52,258 nucleotides of DNA from Rhodopseudomonas sp. BR0M22 (GCF_010907035.1 NZ_QUMK01000038.1:1-52258); one strand, 5' to 3'; positions 29,355 to 39,400 are shown, numbered from the stretch's first letter. A program made the numbers and translations. The notes: generated by a model from the sequence alone, not told the origin.

Positions 29355-29969
29355 TTATTGCGCGTCGGCGCGTCGGCCGGCGCCGAGCGCCGCCAGCACG
29401 AAATCGATCATGTCCTCGAGGGTCGGGCGATCCTTGGCAAAGCTCTGCGCGATCATCTGCGGGTGAAAGAACCGGACCATGGCGGCGCAGGTGCAGCTCG
29501 CCGCCTGCGGCACGTCGGCGACCTTGAACTCGCCGCTCGCCACGCCCTGGACGATCACCTCGCCAATGGTGCCGGTGATGAACTCCATATGGGCGATGCA
29601 GACGTCCCAATTCTCTTCCATCGCGATCGCCACCATCTCGTGCAGCTTGGCATCGCCGATGTAGCGCTCGCAGTTCATCCGGTGCACGGTGGTGAGCAGA
29701 TCGCGCAGCCGCTGCAGGGCGGGACCGGGCGCGTGGACGATCGCGATCGCCGCCTGCTCGACCTCCGCCATCAGGTGCCGCGCCACGCCCTTGTGGATCG
29801 CCTTCTTCGAATCAAAGAAGCGATAGACGTTGGCGGGGCTCATCTGCAGCAGCTTGGCGATGTCGGCCACCGTGGTCTTCTGGTAGCCGATCTCACGGAA
29901 CAGCCGTTCGGCCACCACCAGGATGCGGTGCCGCATGTCGGCTTCGGTATTTTCAGTCAGAAGAGTCAT
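29355..29969 (-). CDS. TetR-family regulator of the RND operon
   Basis: 204 residues from the ATG at 29969; a GTG one codon upstream (29972) is equally possible. The N-terminal TetR helix-turn-helix reads AERLFREIGYQKTTVADIA, then MSPANVYRFFDSKKAI. The ligand domain follows and is of the type found with RND pumps (TetR_C_7-like). It lies 17 bp behind the pump gene rather than divergent from it, so it would be autoregulated with the operon. The 36-bp palindrome at 34285, upstream of the adaptor gene, is its likely binding site. Confidence 0.85.
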   Translation of the reverse strand: MTLLTENTEADMRHRILVVAERLFREIGYQKTTVADIAKLLQMSPANVYRFFDSKKAIHKGVARHLMAEVEQAAIAIVHAPGPALQRLRDLLTTVHRMNCERYIGDAKLHEMVAIAMEENWDVCIAHMEFITGTIGEVIVQGVASGEFKVADVPQAASCTCAAMVRFFHPQMIAQSFAKDRPTLEDMIDFVLAALGAGRRADAQ

Positions 29970-29986
29970 CACGTCCAGATATTCAA

Positions 29987-32900
29987 TTATTCCGCCGCAG
30001 CGGCAAGCGGAAAGCTCCGCTGCCGATCAGCGCCATGCTGCGGTGCAAGGTCGACATCCCCAGCGCCACGCTCGTCCAAGCTGTTACGGAACCACAGCGC
30101 ATATAGTCCCGGCAGATAGAACAGCGTCAGGAATGTGGCGACGAACAGGCCGCCCATGATGGTGATCGCCATCGGGCCCCAGAACGCCGAGCGCGACAGC
30201 GGGATCATCGCCAGGATCGCCGCCAGCGCGGTCAGCACCACCGGACGCGCCCGTCGCACCGTGGCCTCGACGATCGCCTCGCGCCGGGTCGAGCCATGCG
30301 CGACGTCGCTCTCGATCTGGTCGACCAAAATCACCGCATTGCGCATGATCATGCCGGCGAGCGCGATCAGCCCGAGCAGCGCCACGAAGCCGAACGGCGC
30401 CGAGGCGACGTTGAGGCCGAGCGAGGCTCCGACGATGCCGAGCGGCGCCGTGAGGAACACCAGCAGCAACCGTGAAAAGCTCTGCAACTGGATCATCAGC
30501 AGCGCCAGCATGACGATCACCATCACCGGAAACAGGATGAAGATCGACGCATTGCCCTTGGCCGATTCTTCGATCGCACCGCCGGTCTCGATCCGGTAGG
30601 CCGGCTGCAGATTGGCGCGGATACTCTCGAGCTGCGGCCAGATCGCATTGGTGACGTCCGGCGCCTGTACGCCGTCGACGACATCGCCGCGCACGGTGAT
30701 CGCCATGTCGCGATTGCGCCGCCACAGGATCGGCTCCTCGTGCGAAGACTCGACCTTGGCGACCTGCGACAGCGGCACCGCCATGCCGTTGCGCGCCATG
30801 ATGGTGAGTTCGCCGATCCGGGCGAGATCGAGCCGCTCGTTCGGCACCGCGCGTGCGACCACGCCGATCTTTTCGACGCCGTCACGCACGGTCGTCACTT
30901 GCGCACCGGAGATCAGCATCGCCAGCGCCTGCGAGACGTCCTGCGGCGTCAGGCCGAGCGCCCGGGCACGCGACTGATCGACGACGAGCTTGAGATACGG
31001 CGACTGCTCGTTCCAATCGAGGTGCGGATCGACCACGTTGGCGTTCTGCTTCACCACGTCCCGGACCTGATAGGCGATCTCGCGGACTTTCGCGGTATCC
31101 GGCCCAATCACCCGGAACTGCACCGGGAAGCCGACCGGCGGGCCGAAGTTGAAGCGGTCGACACGCACCCGCGCCGCCGCGAGCCGGCCGTTATGCGCGG
31201 CCTGCTCGATCCGCGTCTTGATCCGCTCGCGCGCCGCGACGTCCTTGGCGACGATCACGATCTCGGCGAAGGATTCGGTCGGAAGCTGCGGATTGAGTCC
31301 GAGCCAGAACCGCGGGGAGCCCTTGCCGACGTAAGCCGTGTAGGTCGCGATATCGCCGTCGTCCTTGAGCAGCGTCTCGGCTTCCTTCACCGACTTCATG
31401 GTGACGTCGAAGGCGGTGCCTTCGGGCAGACGCAGTTGCAGGAACAGTTCGGGCCGTTCCGACAGCGGGAAGAACTGCTGCTGCACGTGGCCGAAGCCGA
31501 CCACCGCGGCGATGAAGATGCCGACCGTGGCCGTCACCACCGTGCCGCGCCAGCGCACGCACCACGTCACCGCGGCGCGCAGCGTCCGATAGATCCGGCT
31601 GTGATACACCTCGTCCGGATTATGGCCCTTCTTGCCGGCGAAGTCCGGCAGCAGCTTGACGCCGATATACGGCGTGAAGATCACCGCGACGAACCACGAG
31701 GCGATCAGCGCGATCGCCACGATCCAGAAAATGCCGCCGGCATATTCGCCGACGCCGGAATTCGCGAAGCCGATCGGCAGGAAGCCGGCCGCGGTGACCA
31801 GCGTGCCGGTCAGCATCGGAAACGCCGTCGACTCCCAGGCGAACGACGCCGCCTTGGCGCGATCCCAGCCCTGCTCCATCTTCACCACCATCATCTCCAC
31901 CGCGATGATGGCGTCGTCGACCAGCAGGCCGAGCGCGATGATCAGCGCGCCGAGCGTGATCCGGTGCAGATCGAGCGACATCGCGTTCATGACGATGAAG
32001 ACGATCGCGAGCACCAGCGGCACCGACAGCGCCACCACGATGCCGGTGCGCCAACCGAGCGCCAGGAACGAGACGAAAAGCACGATCACCAGCGCCTCGA
32101 CGAACGAGCGCATGAATTCTCCGACCGCGTGTTTCACCACTTCGGGCTGATCGGCGATCTGCTCGATGTCGATGCCCTGCGGCACGTCGGCCATGAACGA
32201 CGCGGTCGCCGCACCGACCTGCTCGCCGAGCTGCAGGATGTTGGCGCCCTTGGCGGTGACGACGCCGATCCCGATCGCCGGCTTGCCCTTCTGCCGCACC
32301 TGATAGTCGGTCGGATCGACATAGCCGTGGTGGATGTCGGCGACATCGCCGAGCCGGAACACCCGGCCGCCACTCTCGACCGGGGTCTCGGCGACCGCTT
32401 GCGCGCCGTCGAGCGCTCCGGTGACGCGCAGCGGCACGCGCTGCGACGAGGTCTCGACCGTGCCGGCCGGCACCACCGCGTTCTGCTTGGCAAGCGAGTC
32501 GAAGATCGCCTGCGGCGTCAGCCCGAGCGTCGCCAGCTTGGCGTGCGAGAACTCGACATAGATCTTCTCGTCCTGCGTGCCGTAGATGTTGACCTTGGTC
32601 ACGCCCGCGACTTTGAGCAGCCGCTGGCGAAGGCCCTCGGCGGCCTTCTTGAGCTGCGCGTAGCTCGCGCCGTCGCCGGTCATCATGTAGAGGATCGAGT
32701 CGACGTCGCCGTACTCGTCGTTGATCGACGGACCGATCAGATTGCTCGGCAGTTGCGGTGCGACGTCCCACAGCTTCTTGCGCAGCAGATAGAATAGGTG
32801 CGGCACTTCGGACGGCGGCGTCGAGTCGCGGAACGTCACCTGCATGGCGGTGAACGACGCCTTCGAATAGGTCTGCACCTTCTCGAAATACGGCAGTTCC

Positions 32901-33121
32901 TGCAGCTTCTTCTCGATCGGGTCGGCGACCTGTTCCTGCATCTCCTTGGCGGTGGCGCCGGGCCAGATCGCCGATACCACCGCGACCTTGACGGTGAACG
33001 ACGGATCCTCGCCGCGACCGAGCCGCTGATACGAATAGATGCCGGTGAAGCCGAGCGCGCAGATCAGAAACAGGATCAGCGCCGGATGTCGGACCGCCCA
33101 GGCCGACAGATTGAAACGCAT
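29987..33121 (-). CDS. RND-family efflux pump inner-membrane transporter
   Basis: 1044 residues, the usual length for HAE-1/AcrB-class RND pumps. Twelve membrane helices are visible, with two large periplasmic loops after TM1 and TM7. The proton-relay pair Asp402-Asp403 lies in GLLVDDAIIAVEMMVVKME. The start MRFNLSAWAVRHPALILFL and the loop PGATAKEMQEQVADPIEKK are typical. Substrates cannot be predicted. The adaptor lipoprotein gene is 21 bp upstream in the same operon; no outer-membrane TolC-type gene is present nearby, so the system must borrow one. Confidence 0.95.
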   Translation of the reverse strand: MRFNLSAWAVRHPALILFLICALGFTGIYSYQRLGRGEDPSFTVKVAVVSAIWPGATAKEMQEQVADPIEKKLQELPYFEKVQTYSKASFTAMQVTFRDSTPPSEVPHLFYLLRKKLWDVAPQLPSNLIGPSINDEYGDVDSILYMMTGDGASYAQLKKAAEGLRQRLLKVAGVTKVNIYGTQDEKIYVEFSHAKLATLGLTPQAIFDSLAKQNAVVPAGTVETSSQRVPLRVTGALDGAQAVAETPVESGGRVFRLGDVADIHHGYVDPTDYQVRQKGKPAIGIGVVTAKGANILQLGEQVGAATASFMADVPQGIDIEQIADQPEVVKHAVGEFMRSFVEALVIVLFVSFLALGWRTGIVVALSVPLVLAIVFIVMNAMSLDLHRITLGALIIALGLLVDDAIIAVEMMVVKMEQGWDRAKAASFAWESTAFPMLTGTLVTAAGFLPIGFANSGVGEYAGGIFWIVAIALIASWFVAVIFTPYIGVKLLPDFAGKKGHNPDEVYHSRIYRTLRAAVTWCVRWRGTVVTATVGIFIAAVVGFGHVQQQFFPLSERPELFLQLRLPEGTAFDVTMKSVKEAETLLKDDGDIATYTAYVGKGSPRFWLGLNPQLPTESFAEIVIVAKDVAARERIKTRIEQAAHNGRLAAARVRVDRFNFGPPVGFPVQFRVIGPDTAKVREIAYQVRDVVKQNANVVDPHLDWNEQSPYLKLVVDQSRARALGLTPQDVSQALAMLISGAQVTTVRDGVEKIGVVARAVPNERLDLARIGELTIMARNGMAVPLSQVAKVESSHEEPILWRRNRDMAITVRGDVVDGVQAPDVTNAIWPQLESIRANLQPAYRIETGGAIEESAKGNASIFILFPVMVIVMLALLMIQLQSFSRLLLVFLTAPLGIVGASLGLNVASAPFGFVALLGLIALAGMIMRNAVILVDQIESDVAHGSTRREAIVEATVRRARPVVLTALAAILAMIPLSRSAFWGPMAITIMGGLFVATFLTLFYLPGLYALWFRNSLDERGAGDVDLAPQHGADRQRSFPLAAAAE

Positions 33122-33142
33122 CGCCGCACTCCCCAGCGCAGA

Positions 33143-34249
33143 TCAGAACGTCAGAGCCGACACCACCCGCACTTTTTCGGCCGGATCGAGTTTCTGCACA
33201 CCGAGCGTGACGACCTGCTCGCCTTCGGCGACACCGTCGGTGATCAGGACGTCTTCGCTTTCATAGGCCTTCACGGCGACCGGCTTCAGCCTCACCCCGC
33301 CGGCGGCGTCGACGACATACAGCGACGACTGGCCTCCCTGGTTGAACAGCGCCGACAGCGGCACGCGTGCGACGCGGATCTTGTCCGGATCGGTCAGGGT
33401 CAGCGTCGCGGTCATGCCGAGCGCGACGCGCTCATCGGCATCAGGAAGCGAGAACTTGGCCAGGAACGTGCGGGTCGCCGGATCGGCGAGCGGCGCCACC
33501 TCGCGCAGCTTGGCGGCGTAGTGCCGGCCGGGCTCGGACCACAGCGTGACATCGGCCAGCCCCTTGGTGGCGCGGGTGATCAGCGTCTCGGGGATCGCCA
33601 CCACCGCTTCCTTCTCGCCGATCCTGGCAAGCCGGAACGCGGCCTGACCGGCCGCCACCACCTGCCCCGGTTCGACCAGGCTCGCCGCGACGACGCCGCG
33701 GCTGTCGGCTTCGAGGGTGGCGTAGGACAGCGCGTTGCGGGTCAGCTCGACCGAGCGCTCGGCGCGGGCGAAGCGGGCGCGGGCTTCATCCGCGGTGGCG
33801 CGCGCCTGATCCATCTGGGCTTCGGTCGCCCAGCCCTTGGCACGCAGCTCCCTGGCGCGGTTTTCAGACGCGGTCGCCTGCGCCAGCACGCCCTTGGCGG
33901 CGCTGTGTTCGGCGTCGGCCTGCTCGGCCTGCAGCTTCAGATCGGTCTGGTCGAGCACCGCCAGCTTCTGGCCGATCTCCACGGTGTCGCCGACCTCGAC
34001 GAGCCGCTTGGCCACCTTTCCGGTGACCCGGAAGCCGACGTCGGTCTCGGTGCGCGGCTTGATCGTGCCGACGAAGCTGCGCTCCGGTGCCTGCGGAGCG
34101 TAATGCACCGCCGTGACCAGAACCGGGCGTTTCGACTGCTCCTGTTTGGCATCCTTGCCGTCGCAGCCGGCGAGGCCGATCATCGCGACGGCCAGCAGCG
34201 CGCCGGCTAACAGCCTGAAAACTCCGTCGAAATGTAAAATCGTCCGCAT
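33143..34249 (-). CDS. RND efflux periplasmic adaptor lipoprotein
   Basis: 368 residues. A signal sequence with lipobox (IGLAGC, Cys at about 29) indicates an inner-membrane-anchored lipoprotein facing the periplasm. The membrane-fusion pattern includes a barrel-sandwich half motif GFRVTGKVAKRLVEVGDTVE, an alpha-hairpin rich in Ala/Glu/Arg (about 105-165) and a second lipoyl half (LEADSRGVVAASLVEPGQVV). GGGAGG lies before the ATG. It bridges the RND pump to an outer-membrane channel and is the first gene of the operon, 35 bp downstream of a perfect palindrome. Confidence 0.93.
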   Translation of the reverse strand: MRTILHFDGVFRLLAGALLAVAMIGLAGCDGKDAKQEQSKRPVLVTAVHYAPQAPERSFVGTIKPRTETDVGFRVTGKVAKRLVEVGDTVEIGQKLAVLDQTDLKLQAEQADAEHSAAKGVLAQATASENRARELRAKGWATEAQMDQARATADEARARFARAERSVELTRNALSYATLEADSRGVVAASLVEPGQVVAAGQAAFRLARIGEKEAVVAIPETLITRATKGLADVTLWSEPGRHYAAKLREVAPLADPATRTFLAKFSLPDADERVALGMTATLTLTDPDKIRVARVPLSALFNQGGQSSLYVVDAAGGVRLKPVAVKAYESEDVLITDGVAEGEQVVTLGVQKLDPAEKVRVVSALTF

Positions 34250-34284
34250 CGACAGCCTCCCTCTACGCCGGGCAGACTGTCGAT

Positions 34285-34320
34285 TGATCTGTGACGATTG
34301 TCAATAATCGTCACAGATCA
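34285..34320. promoter_or_regulatory. 36-bp perfect palindrome, likely operator of the efflux operon
   Basis: Fifteen-bp arms TGATCTGTGACGATT (34285-34299) and its exact complement (34306-34320) around a 6-bp spacer. A TTGACA sequence on the minus strand (34304-34299) overlaps it and could be the -35 element of the adaptor gene. No T-tract follows, so a terminator is less likely. The TetR protein of the same operon is the obvious candidate to bind it. Confidence 0.7.
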
Positions 34321-34442
34321 GGAGTTCGTGAGCTTTCCGGGCTGAGCGCCAGCACACAACATCTGCGGCACCGGTGCGCGACGCGTCTGTCCGCCGCCGA
34401 CCACAGATGCCGTCGAATTCGAACACGACGATGGATCGAGCT

Positions 34443-37064
34443 TCAGCTCGCGAGCGTGAAGGCGCCTTCATAGTGACGGCGCAGCTCAAGGAGTTCGGCG
34501 GACATTTGCCCCGCGAGCAGATCCAGCGACTCGGTCGAAATCGACGGAGCATCCCGCTCGATCGTTTGGGCAATCTCGGCGATCGCATGGAACCCGAGCG
34601 TCCGCGCGCCGCCCTTCATCGAATGGGATTCGACCTCGATCGTCTCGCGATCGATCTGATCGACCCCGCGCCGGAACAGAGCGATCCGCCGCTCGGTCTC
34701 GGCGAAGAACAGCGACACCATCTCGGCGACCTGATCGCGGCCGATCTCCTCGGTGAGCTCGGCCAGCGTGTCGAGATCGTTCTGCCGGGCGGCGACGGGT
34801 GCCGGCACCGGCAGGGGTGCGCCGCGCAGCGCCCGCAGTACGGCGGCGACCAGCGCCGGCTTGCGCAGCGGCTTGCTCAGGAAGTCGGTCATCCCGGCCT
34901 CGCGGCACACTTTGACATCGTCCGGGAATGCATTGGCGGTGAGCGCGATGATCGGCAGCTTGGCGAGCGTGCCACCCTTGCCGCGGATCGCGCGTGTGGC
35001 GGCGAGCCCGTCCATATTGGGCATCCGCACGTCCATCAGCACGACGTCAAAATCGCCTTCGGAAGCTGCCCGGACCGCATCGCTGCCGTCGGACACGATG
35101 GTGATCTCCGCACCGAATTCCTCCAGCATCTTCATCACCACCATCTGGTTGGTGGTGTCGTCCTCGGCGATCAGCAAACGAAGCGGCCGGCCGAGCAGCA
35201 CGATCCGGGTGCGCAAATCGTCGCTCCCGAGCCGGTCGAGCCGGTGATCGGCGACCCAGGCGTTGCTCCACGGCAGATCGAGGCTGAATCGGAAGGTCGA
35301 GCCTTCGCCTTCGCGCGAGGTCACCGCAATATCGCCGCCCATCTGCTCGACGATCCGCCGGCTGATCGCGAGCCCGAGGCCGGTACCGCCGAACCGCCGA
35401 TTGATCGAGACGTCGGCCTGAGCGAAATCGGTGAACAGGCTGCCGACACGGTCGGGCGAAATGCCGATTCCGGTATCGGTCACCTGCCACTCGACGGTGG
35501 CGTGGCTGTCGTTGCGTTTGACGCACGTCAGCACGATCGCGATCGAGCCGCGCTCGGTGAACTTCACGGCGTTCGAAGCAAGGTTCAGCAGCACCTGGCG
35601 GATCCGCGCCGCGTCACCGACCAGCGACGGCGGTAACCGAGGATCGATGTCGATCTTCAGTTCGACGCCCTTGCCCCTGACCTCCGGCTCGATGATCGCG
35701 CGCACCGATTCGACCAGCGTCGCCGGCGAGAAATCGGCCTGCTCGAATTCCAGCCGGCCGGATTCGAGCTTGGACAGGTCGAGAATGTCGTTGAGGATGC
35801 GCAGCAGATCGTCGCCGGAGTCGCGGATCGTGGTGACTGCCTGATGCTGCTCGGGATCGAGCTTGGTTTCGAGCAGCGAGTTGGCGAGGCCGAGCACGCC
35901 GTTCATCGGGGTGCGGATTTCGTGGCTCATCGTCGCCAGGAAGCTGGACTTGGCGCGATTTTCCGCTTCGGCCTGCTCGGCGCGCCAGCGCTCGGTGACG
36001 TCGCGGCCGACGCCGCGGTAACCGGCGAACTCGCCGGCCGCATCGACCATCGGCTTGGCGGTGAGCGACCACAGTCGCGGCGAGCCGCCGATCACAACAT
36101 GCACGACAAAATCGTGCATCGCCTCCCGCTGCGCCATCTTCGCCGCCACGCTCATCGCGCAGCGACCGTCTTCCGGACACAGCATCCCGATCACGTCCGA
36201 CAGCAATGCGCCGCTCAGCAGCGCGGAGGGCAGTTTCGCGACTTCGACGAACCGTTCCGGCACATGCACCAGCCGGCCTTCGGCGTCGGTCTGCCACAAC
36301 CAGTCGCTGGCGTTGGCCTGGAAATCCTTGAGCAGCAGCGAGATGATCTCGGTCTGCCGTTCGAGTTCAAACTTCGCGCGCAGGTTCTCGAAGAACATCT
36401 CGCCGTGCGAGATCAGGCTGCGCGACATGAACACCGCGTACAGCAGCAGAAACGCGGCGGTGATGCGATAGGCGGTGCCGTCGCTCATCGCCAGCGACAG
36501 CGCCGAGCCGACGGCCAGCGCCCATGTGTAGGCGAGGCCCGCGCGCGGCACCGTCGACAGTGTGAACGCGCCGCCCGAGATCATGCCGGCCGCCACGCAA
36601 GCCACGATCAACTGTTCGCCGGGCTCTGCGGCGACGAACACCATCACCGGCATCGCACCCCAGATCGTCCCGAGGATCAGCGCGTGCAGCGTCATCCGCC
36701 GGATCGCATTCTTGGACGCTTCGAATCGAGGCTCCCGCCTGTTGTCCAGCCAGGACTTCACGGCAGAAGCGGCCGCGAACAAGATCAGCCCCATCCATAT
36801 CAGTAACTGCGGGCCGGCGCGGTCGTCCCAGAAGGTGAACAGGATCAGCGCCGCGTTGGCGACGTTGATGCTCATCGTCACCGGCGTCAGTCGGGTGACG
36901 CTGTCGATTTGCGCGGCTCGAATCCGCCGCATCTCGTGCTCGTCGACGTCGGTCTGCCGCGCCAGAGTGCCGCCGCCGCGCCCGCCGAGCCAGAAGTCGA
37001 GCAATGCCGCCCGGTCGGTTCGGGACGCCCAGGCCGTCGTCATTGATTGCCACAGGCCGGACAT
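34443..37064 (-). CDS. Hybrid sensor histidine kinase with REC and Hpt domains
   Basis: 873 residues. Order: about six membrane helices (60-220), a PAS domain (about 250-370, [19 protein letters not shown]), HisKA with His381 ([13 protein letters not shown]), HATPase_c ([24 protein letters not shown]), a receiver with phospho-acceptor Asp678 ([13 protein letters not shown]) and a C-terminal Hpt with His814 ([13 protein letters not shown]). This supports an ArcB/BarA-like His-Asp-His phosphorelay to an unknown response regulator. The signal is unknown. No partner gene is adjacent, so it is an orphan kinase. Confidence 0.93.
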   Translation of the reverse strand: MSGLWQSMTTAWASRTDRAALLDFWLGGRGGGTLARQTDVDEHEMRRIRAAQIDSVTRLTPVTMSINVANAALILFTFWDDRAGPQLLIWMGLILFAAASAVKSWLDNRREPRFEASKNAIRRMTLHALILGTIWGAMPVMVFVAAEPGEQLIVACVAAGMISGGAFTLSTVPRAGLAYTWALAVGSALSLAMSDGTAYRITAAFLLLYAVFMSRSLISHGEMFFENLRAKFELERQTEIISLLLKDFQANASDWLWQTDAEGRLVHVPERFVEVAKLPSALLSGALLSDVIGMLCPEDGRCAMSVAAKMAQREAMHDFVVHVVIGGSPRLWSLTAKPMVDAAGEFAGYRGVGRDVTERWRAEQAEAENRAKSSFLATMSHEIRTPMNGVLGLANSLLETKLDPEQHQAVTTIRDSGDDLLRILNDILDLSKLESGRLEFEQADFSPATLVESVRAIIEPEVRGKGVELKIDIDPRLPPSLVGDAARIRQVLLNLASNAVKFTERGSIAIVLTCVKRNDSHATVEWQVTDTGIGISPDRVGSLFTDFAQADVSINRRFGGTGLGLAISRRIVEQMGGDIAVTSREGEGSTFRFSLDLPWSNAWVADHRLDRLGSDDLRTRIVLLGRPLRLLIAEDDTTNQMVVMKMLEEFGAEITIVSDGSDAVRAASEGDFDVVLMDVRMPNMDGLAATRAIRGKGGTLAKLPIIALTANAFPDDVKVCREAGMTDFLSKPLRKPALVAAVLRALRGAPLPVPAPVAARQNDLDTLAELTEEIGRDQVAEMVSLFFAETERRIALFRRGVDQIDRETIEVESHSMKGGARTLGFHAIAEIAQTIERDAPSISTESLDLLAGQMSAELLELRRHYEGAFTLAS

Positions 37065-37453
37065 CTCGAAGCGCTCTCTCGGCCGTCATTCAGATCAGAA
37101 TCACTGCTCCAAGCACGGCCTCGCGAGGAACAGTTTAGCCGTCCGAGAAGGTCGTGTCTTCCGTCCGAACGACAGCACCGGCGGCAACGATCGATTCGTC
37201 GGCCACCGGACAGGTGATAGGCCACCGACCATGCGGCGGGCATGCTTCACGACCGTTAACTCGATCGCCGAAGCTCCAGCTCAATAGCCGCATCGGTTAA
37301 TAATCCGCGAAATCGACTTACTAACGGTAACAAAGTAGCCACAAAATAAGTCAAAACGCGCATCGGCCAAGATTCGCAACCGACATCCTCAGGGAACATC
37401 CGAGGGTCGTCTTCGTTGTCTTAGCGAAAATCACACAACGAAGGAGACACGTG
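37065..37453. other. Intergenic region between the kinase and csbD-type genes
   Basis: 389 bp between divergent genes. It holds the stress promoter at 37393-37417 and an AT-rich tract (about 37290-37360, GTTAATAATCC and AAAATAAGTCAAAA). No further gene or RNA was recognised. Confidence 0.5.
37393..37417 (+). promoter_or_regulatory. EcfG-type general stress promoter
   Basis: GGAAC (37393-37397), exactly 16 bp, then CGTT (37414-37417). This is the consensus of promoters used by the alphaproteobacterial general stress sigma factor EcfG. It lies 36 bp before the CsbD-family gene, a typical stress-regulon member. Confidence 0.85.
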
Positions 37454-37669
37454 ATGGGTAGCACGATGGACAAGATCAAGGGTCAGGCCAACGAACTCGC
37501 CGGCAAGGCCAAGCAGGGTATCGGCGAAGCCACCGGCTCCGACAAGCTGCGCGGCGAAGGCGCGATGCAGGAGGCCAAGGGCCATGGTCAGCAGGCGCTC
37601 GGCAACGCCAAGGACGCGATCAAGAACGCGGCCGATAAGATCGCCGGCGCAGCGCACAAAAACCTCTGA
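37454..37669 (+). CDS. CsbD-family stress protein
   Basis: 71 residues ([20 protein letters not shown]...). It is a very hydrophilic helical protein rich in Lys, Ala and Gly, with the CsbD pattern [20 protein letters not shown] and then [13 protein letters not shown]. CsbD proteins accumulate under general stress; their biochemical role is not known. AAGGAGACAC lies before the ATG at 37454 and an EcfG promoter lies upstream, so induction by the general stress response is well supported. A hairpin terminator follows at 37714. Confidence 0.92.
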   Translation: MGSTMDKIKGQANELAGKAKQGIGEATGSDKLRGEGAMQEAKGHGQQALGNAKDAIKNAADKIAGAAHKNL

Positions 37670-37713
37670 TCAAATCTGAACAGATCGCCTCACCGGAGAT
37701 CTGCAGGAGCAAC

Positions 37714-37737
37714 AAGACCGGCCCTCGGGCCGGTCTT
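37714..37737. terminator. Hairpin between csbD-type and transpeptidase genes
   Basis: Eleven-bp arms AAGACCGGCCC and GGGCCGGTCTT around TC. It sits 45 bp after the CsbD stop and before the convergent transpeptidase gene. There is no strong T-tract. Confidence 0.65.
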
Positions 37738-37807
37738 CGCGCGTCTGACAAACATCTCTTGTCCGCGGCGAGCCGGCGTCGTCTCGACGACGGATGGCAA
37801 CTGACGG

Positions 37808-39400
37808 TCAGTAGCCGAGCGCGCAACCGTCCTTGCGCGGGTCGGAGCCGCCGGTGAGCGTGCCTTTGTCCCAATCGATCCAGATACCCTGACCGCCGCC
37901 GTGCGGCGTGCCGATCGACGCCACCTTGTGACCAAGCGCCTTGAGGCCCTCGACGGTCTCGGCCGGTACGCCGTCCTCGAGCTGATAGATGTCCTCATAG
38001 TGCAGGCCACGCGGCAGATCGATCGCTTCCTGCATATCAAGTCCGTAGTCGAGCACGTTGGTCAGCACGTGGACCTGCCCCACCGGCTGATACTGACCGC
38101 CCATGACGCCCCACGACATTCGGGCTCGGCCGTTCTCGGTCGCGAGCGCCGGAATGATGGTGTGGAGCGGGCGCTTCTTCGGCGCGATGCAGTTCGGGTG
38201 GCCGGGCTGAATACGGAAGCCGGCGCCGCGGTTTTGCAGCAGTACGCCGGTCTTGTTGGACACGATCGCCGAGCCGAACGAATGCGCGATCGAGTTGATG
38301 AACGAGCAGACGTTCCGCTCCTCATCGACCACGGTGATGTACACGGTCGACGGATTCATCGGCGGCGACACCACGGGCAGATCGAGCAGCTTGTCGAGCG
38401 CGATCTGGCTGTAATGCTCCTCGGCGAATTCCTTCGCCAGAATACGCAGTACGTCGACATCGACATGCTGCGGGTCGCCGATGTGCTGCTCGCGGATCAT
38501 GTAGGCGATGCGGGTCGCCTCGGCTTCCAGGTGGAAGCGCTCGACGCTGAGCGGGCCGAACTTACCGAGATCAAACCGGCTGAGAATGTTCAGCATCACC
38601 AGCATGGTGATGCCCGGGCCGTTCGGCGGGCACTGCCAGACATCGAGGCCTTTGTAGATCGTGCCGATCGGCGACGTCGTTTCGGTGCAGTGTTCGGCGA
38701 AGTCTTCCAGCGTGTGCAGACCGCCGAGCCCGCGCAGCGTCTCGACCATGTCTTCGGCGACCGGTCCCTTGTAGAAGCCATCCGGGCCCTTGTCGGCGAT
38801 CAGCTTCAGCGTGTTGGCGAGCTCCGGCTGGGTGATCACGTCGCCGGTCTTGGCGGCTTCCCCGTGCGGCAGCAGATAGCGCTCGGTGTTGGCGCCCTTC
38901 TTCAGCTTGGCGAAGCCGTTGGCCCAGTCGAACGCGATCCGCGGCGCCACCACGTAGCCTTCCGCCGCGGCCTTGATCGCCGGCTGCAGCACCTTGTCGA
39001 GCCCGAACCGGCCGTGATCGCGCAGGATCGTCGCCCAGGCATCGATCGCACCCGGGACCGTCACCGAATGCGGGCTGGTCAGCGGGATCGCGTCGATGCC
39101 CTTTTCCAGAAACCACTCGGCTTTGGCGGCCGCCGGAGCCCGGCCCGAGCCGTTATAAGCCGTGATCTTGCCGGTGCCCTTCGGCTGGATCAGCGCGAAG
39201 CAGTCGCCGCCGATGCCGGTGGATTGCGGCTCGATCACCGCCAGCAGCGCCGAGGCAGCGATCGCGGCATCGGCCGCGGTACCGCCGGCCTTCAGGATCT
39301 CGATCGCGGCCAGCGCCGCCTGCGGGTGCGAGGTCGCGACCATGCCGTTGCGGGCGTGCACGGTGGACCGGCCGGCGAGATGGAAATTCCTCATAGGCAC
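37808..39400 (-). CDS. ggt: Gamma-glutamyltransferase family (Ntn-hydrolase) protein
   Basis: 530 residues. It carries the family fold: TSHPQAALAAIEILKAGGTA near the N-terminus, then SPHSVTVPGAIDAW. The likely self-cleavage and nucleophile residue is Thr352 in MNPSTVYITVVD. Here the residues after Thr are VYIT rather than the common TH(F/Y)S. GG motifs near the end (GVMGGQYQPVGQ) form the oxyanion region. No signal peptide is visible, unlike E. coli Ggt, so it is probably cytosolic. The substrate may be glutathione or another gamma-glutamyl or amide compound (compare HpxW-type members). Confidence 0.85.
   Translation of the reverse strand: MPMRNFHLAGRSTVHARNGMVATSHPQAALAAIEILKAGGTAADAAIAASALLAVIEPQSTGIGGDCFALIQPKGTGKITAYNGSGRAPAAAKAEWFLEKGIDAIPLTSPHSVTVPGAIDAWATILRDHGRFGLDKVLQPAIKAAAEGYVVAPRIAFDWANGFAKLKKGANTERYLLPHGEAAKTGDVITQPELANTLKLIADKGPDGFYKGPVAEDMVETLRGLGGLHTLEDFAEHCTETTSPIGTIYKGLDVWQCPPNGPGITMLVMLNILSRFDLGKFGPLSVERFHLEAEATRIAYMIREQHIGDPQHVDVDVLRILAKEFAEEHYSQIALDKLLDLPVVSPPMNPSTVYITVVDEERNVCSFINSIAHSFGSAIVSNKTGVLLQNRGAGFRIQPGHPNCIAPKKRPLHTIIPALATENGRARMSWGVMGGQYQPVGQVHVLTNVLDYGLDMQEAIDLPRGLHYEDIYQLEDGVPAETVEGLKALGHKVASIGTPHGGGQGIWIDWDKGTLTGGSDPRKDGCALGY

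Noticed and set aside
34285-34320. Terminator for the histidine kinase gene
   Set aside because: The stem has only moderate G+C and no T-tract on either strand, and it lies at the promoter position of the efflux operon. An operator explains it better, though a dual role is not excluded.
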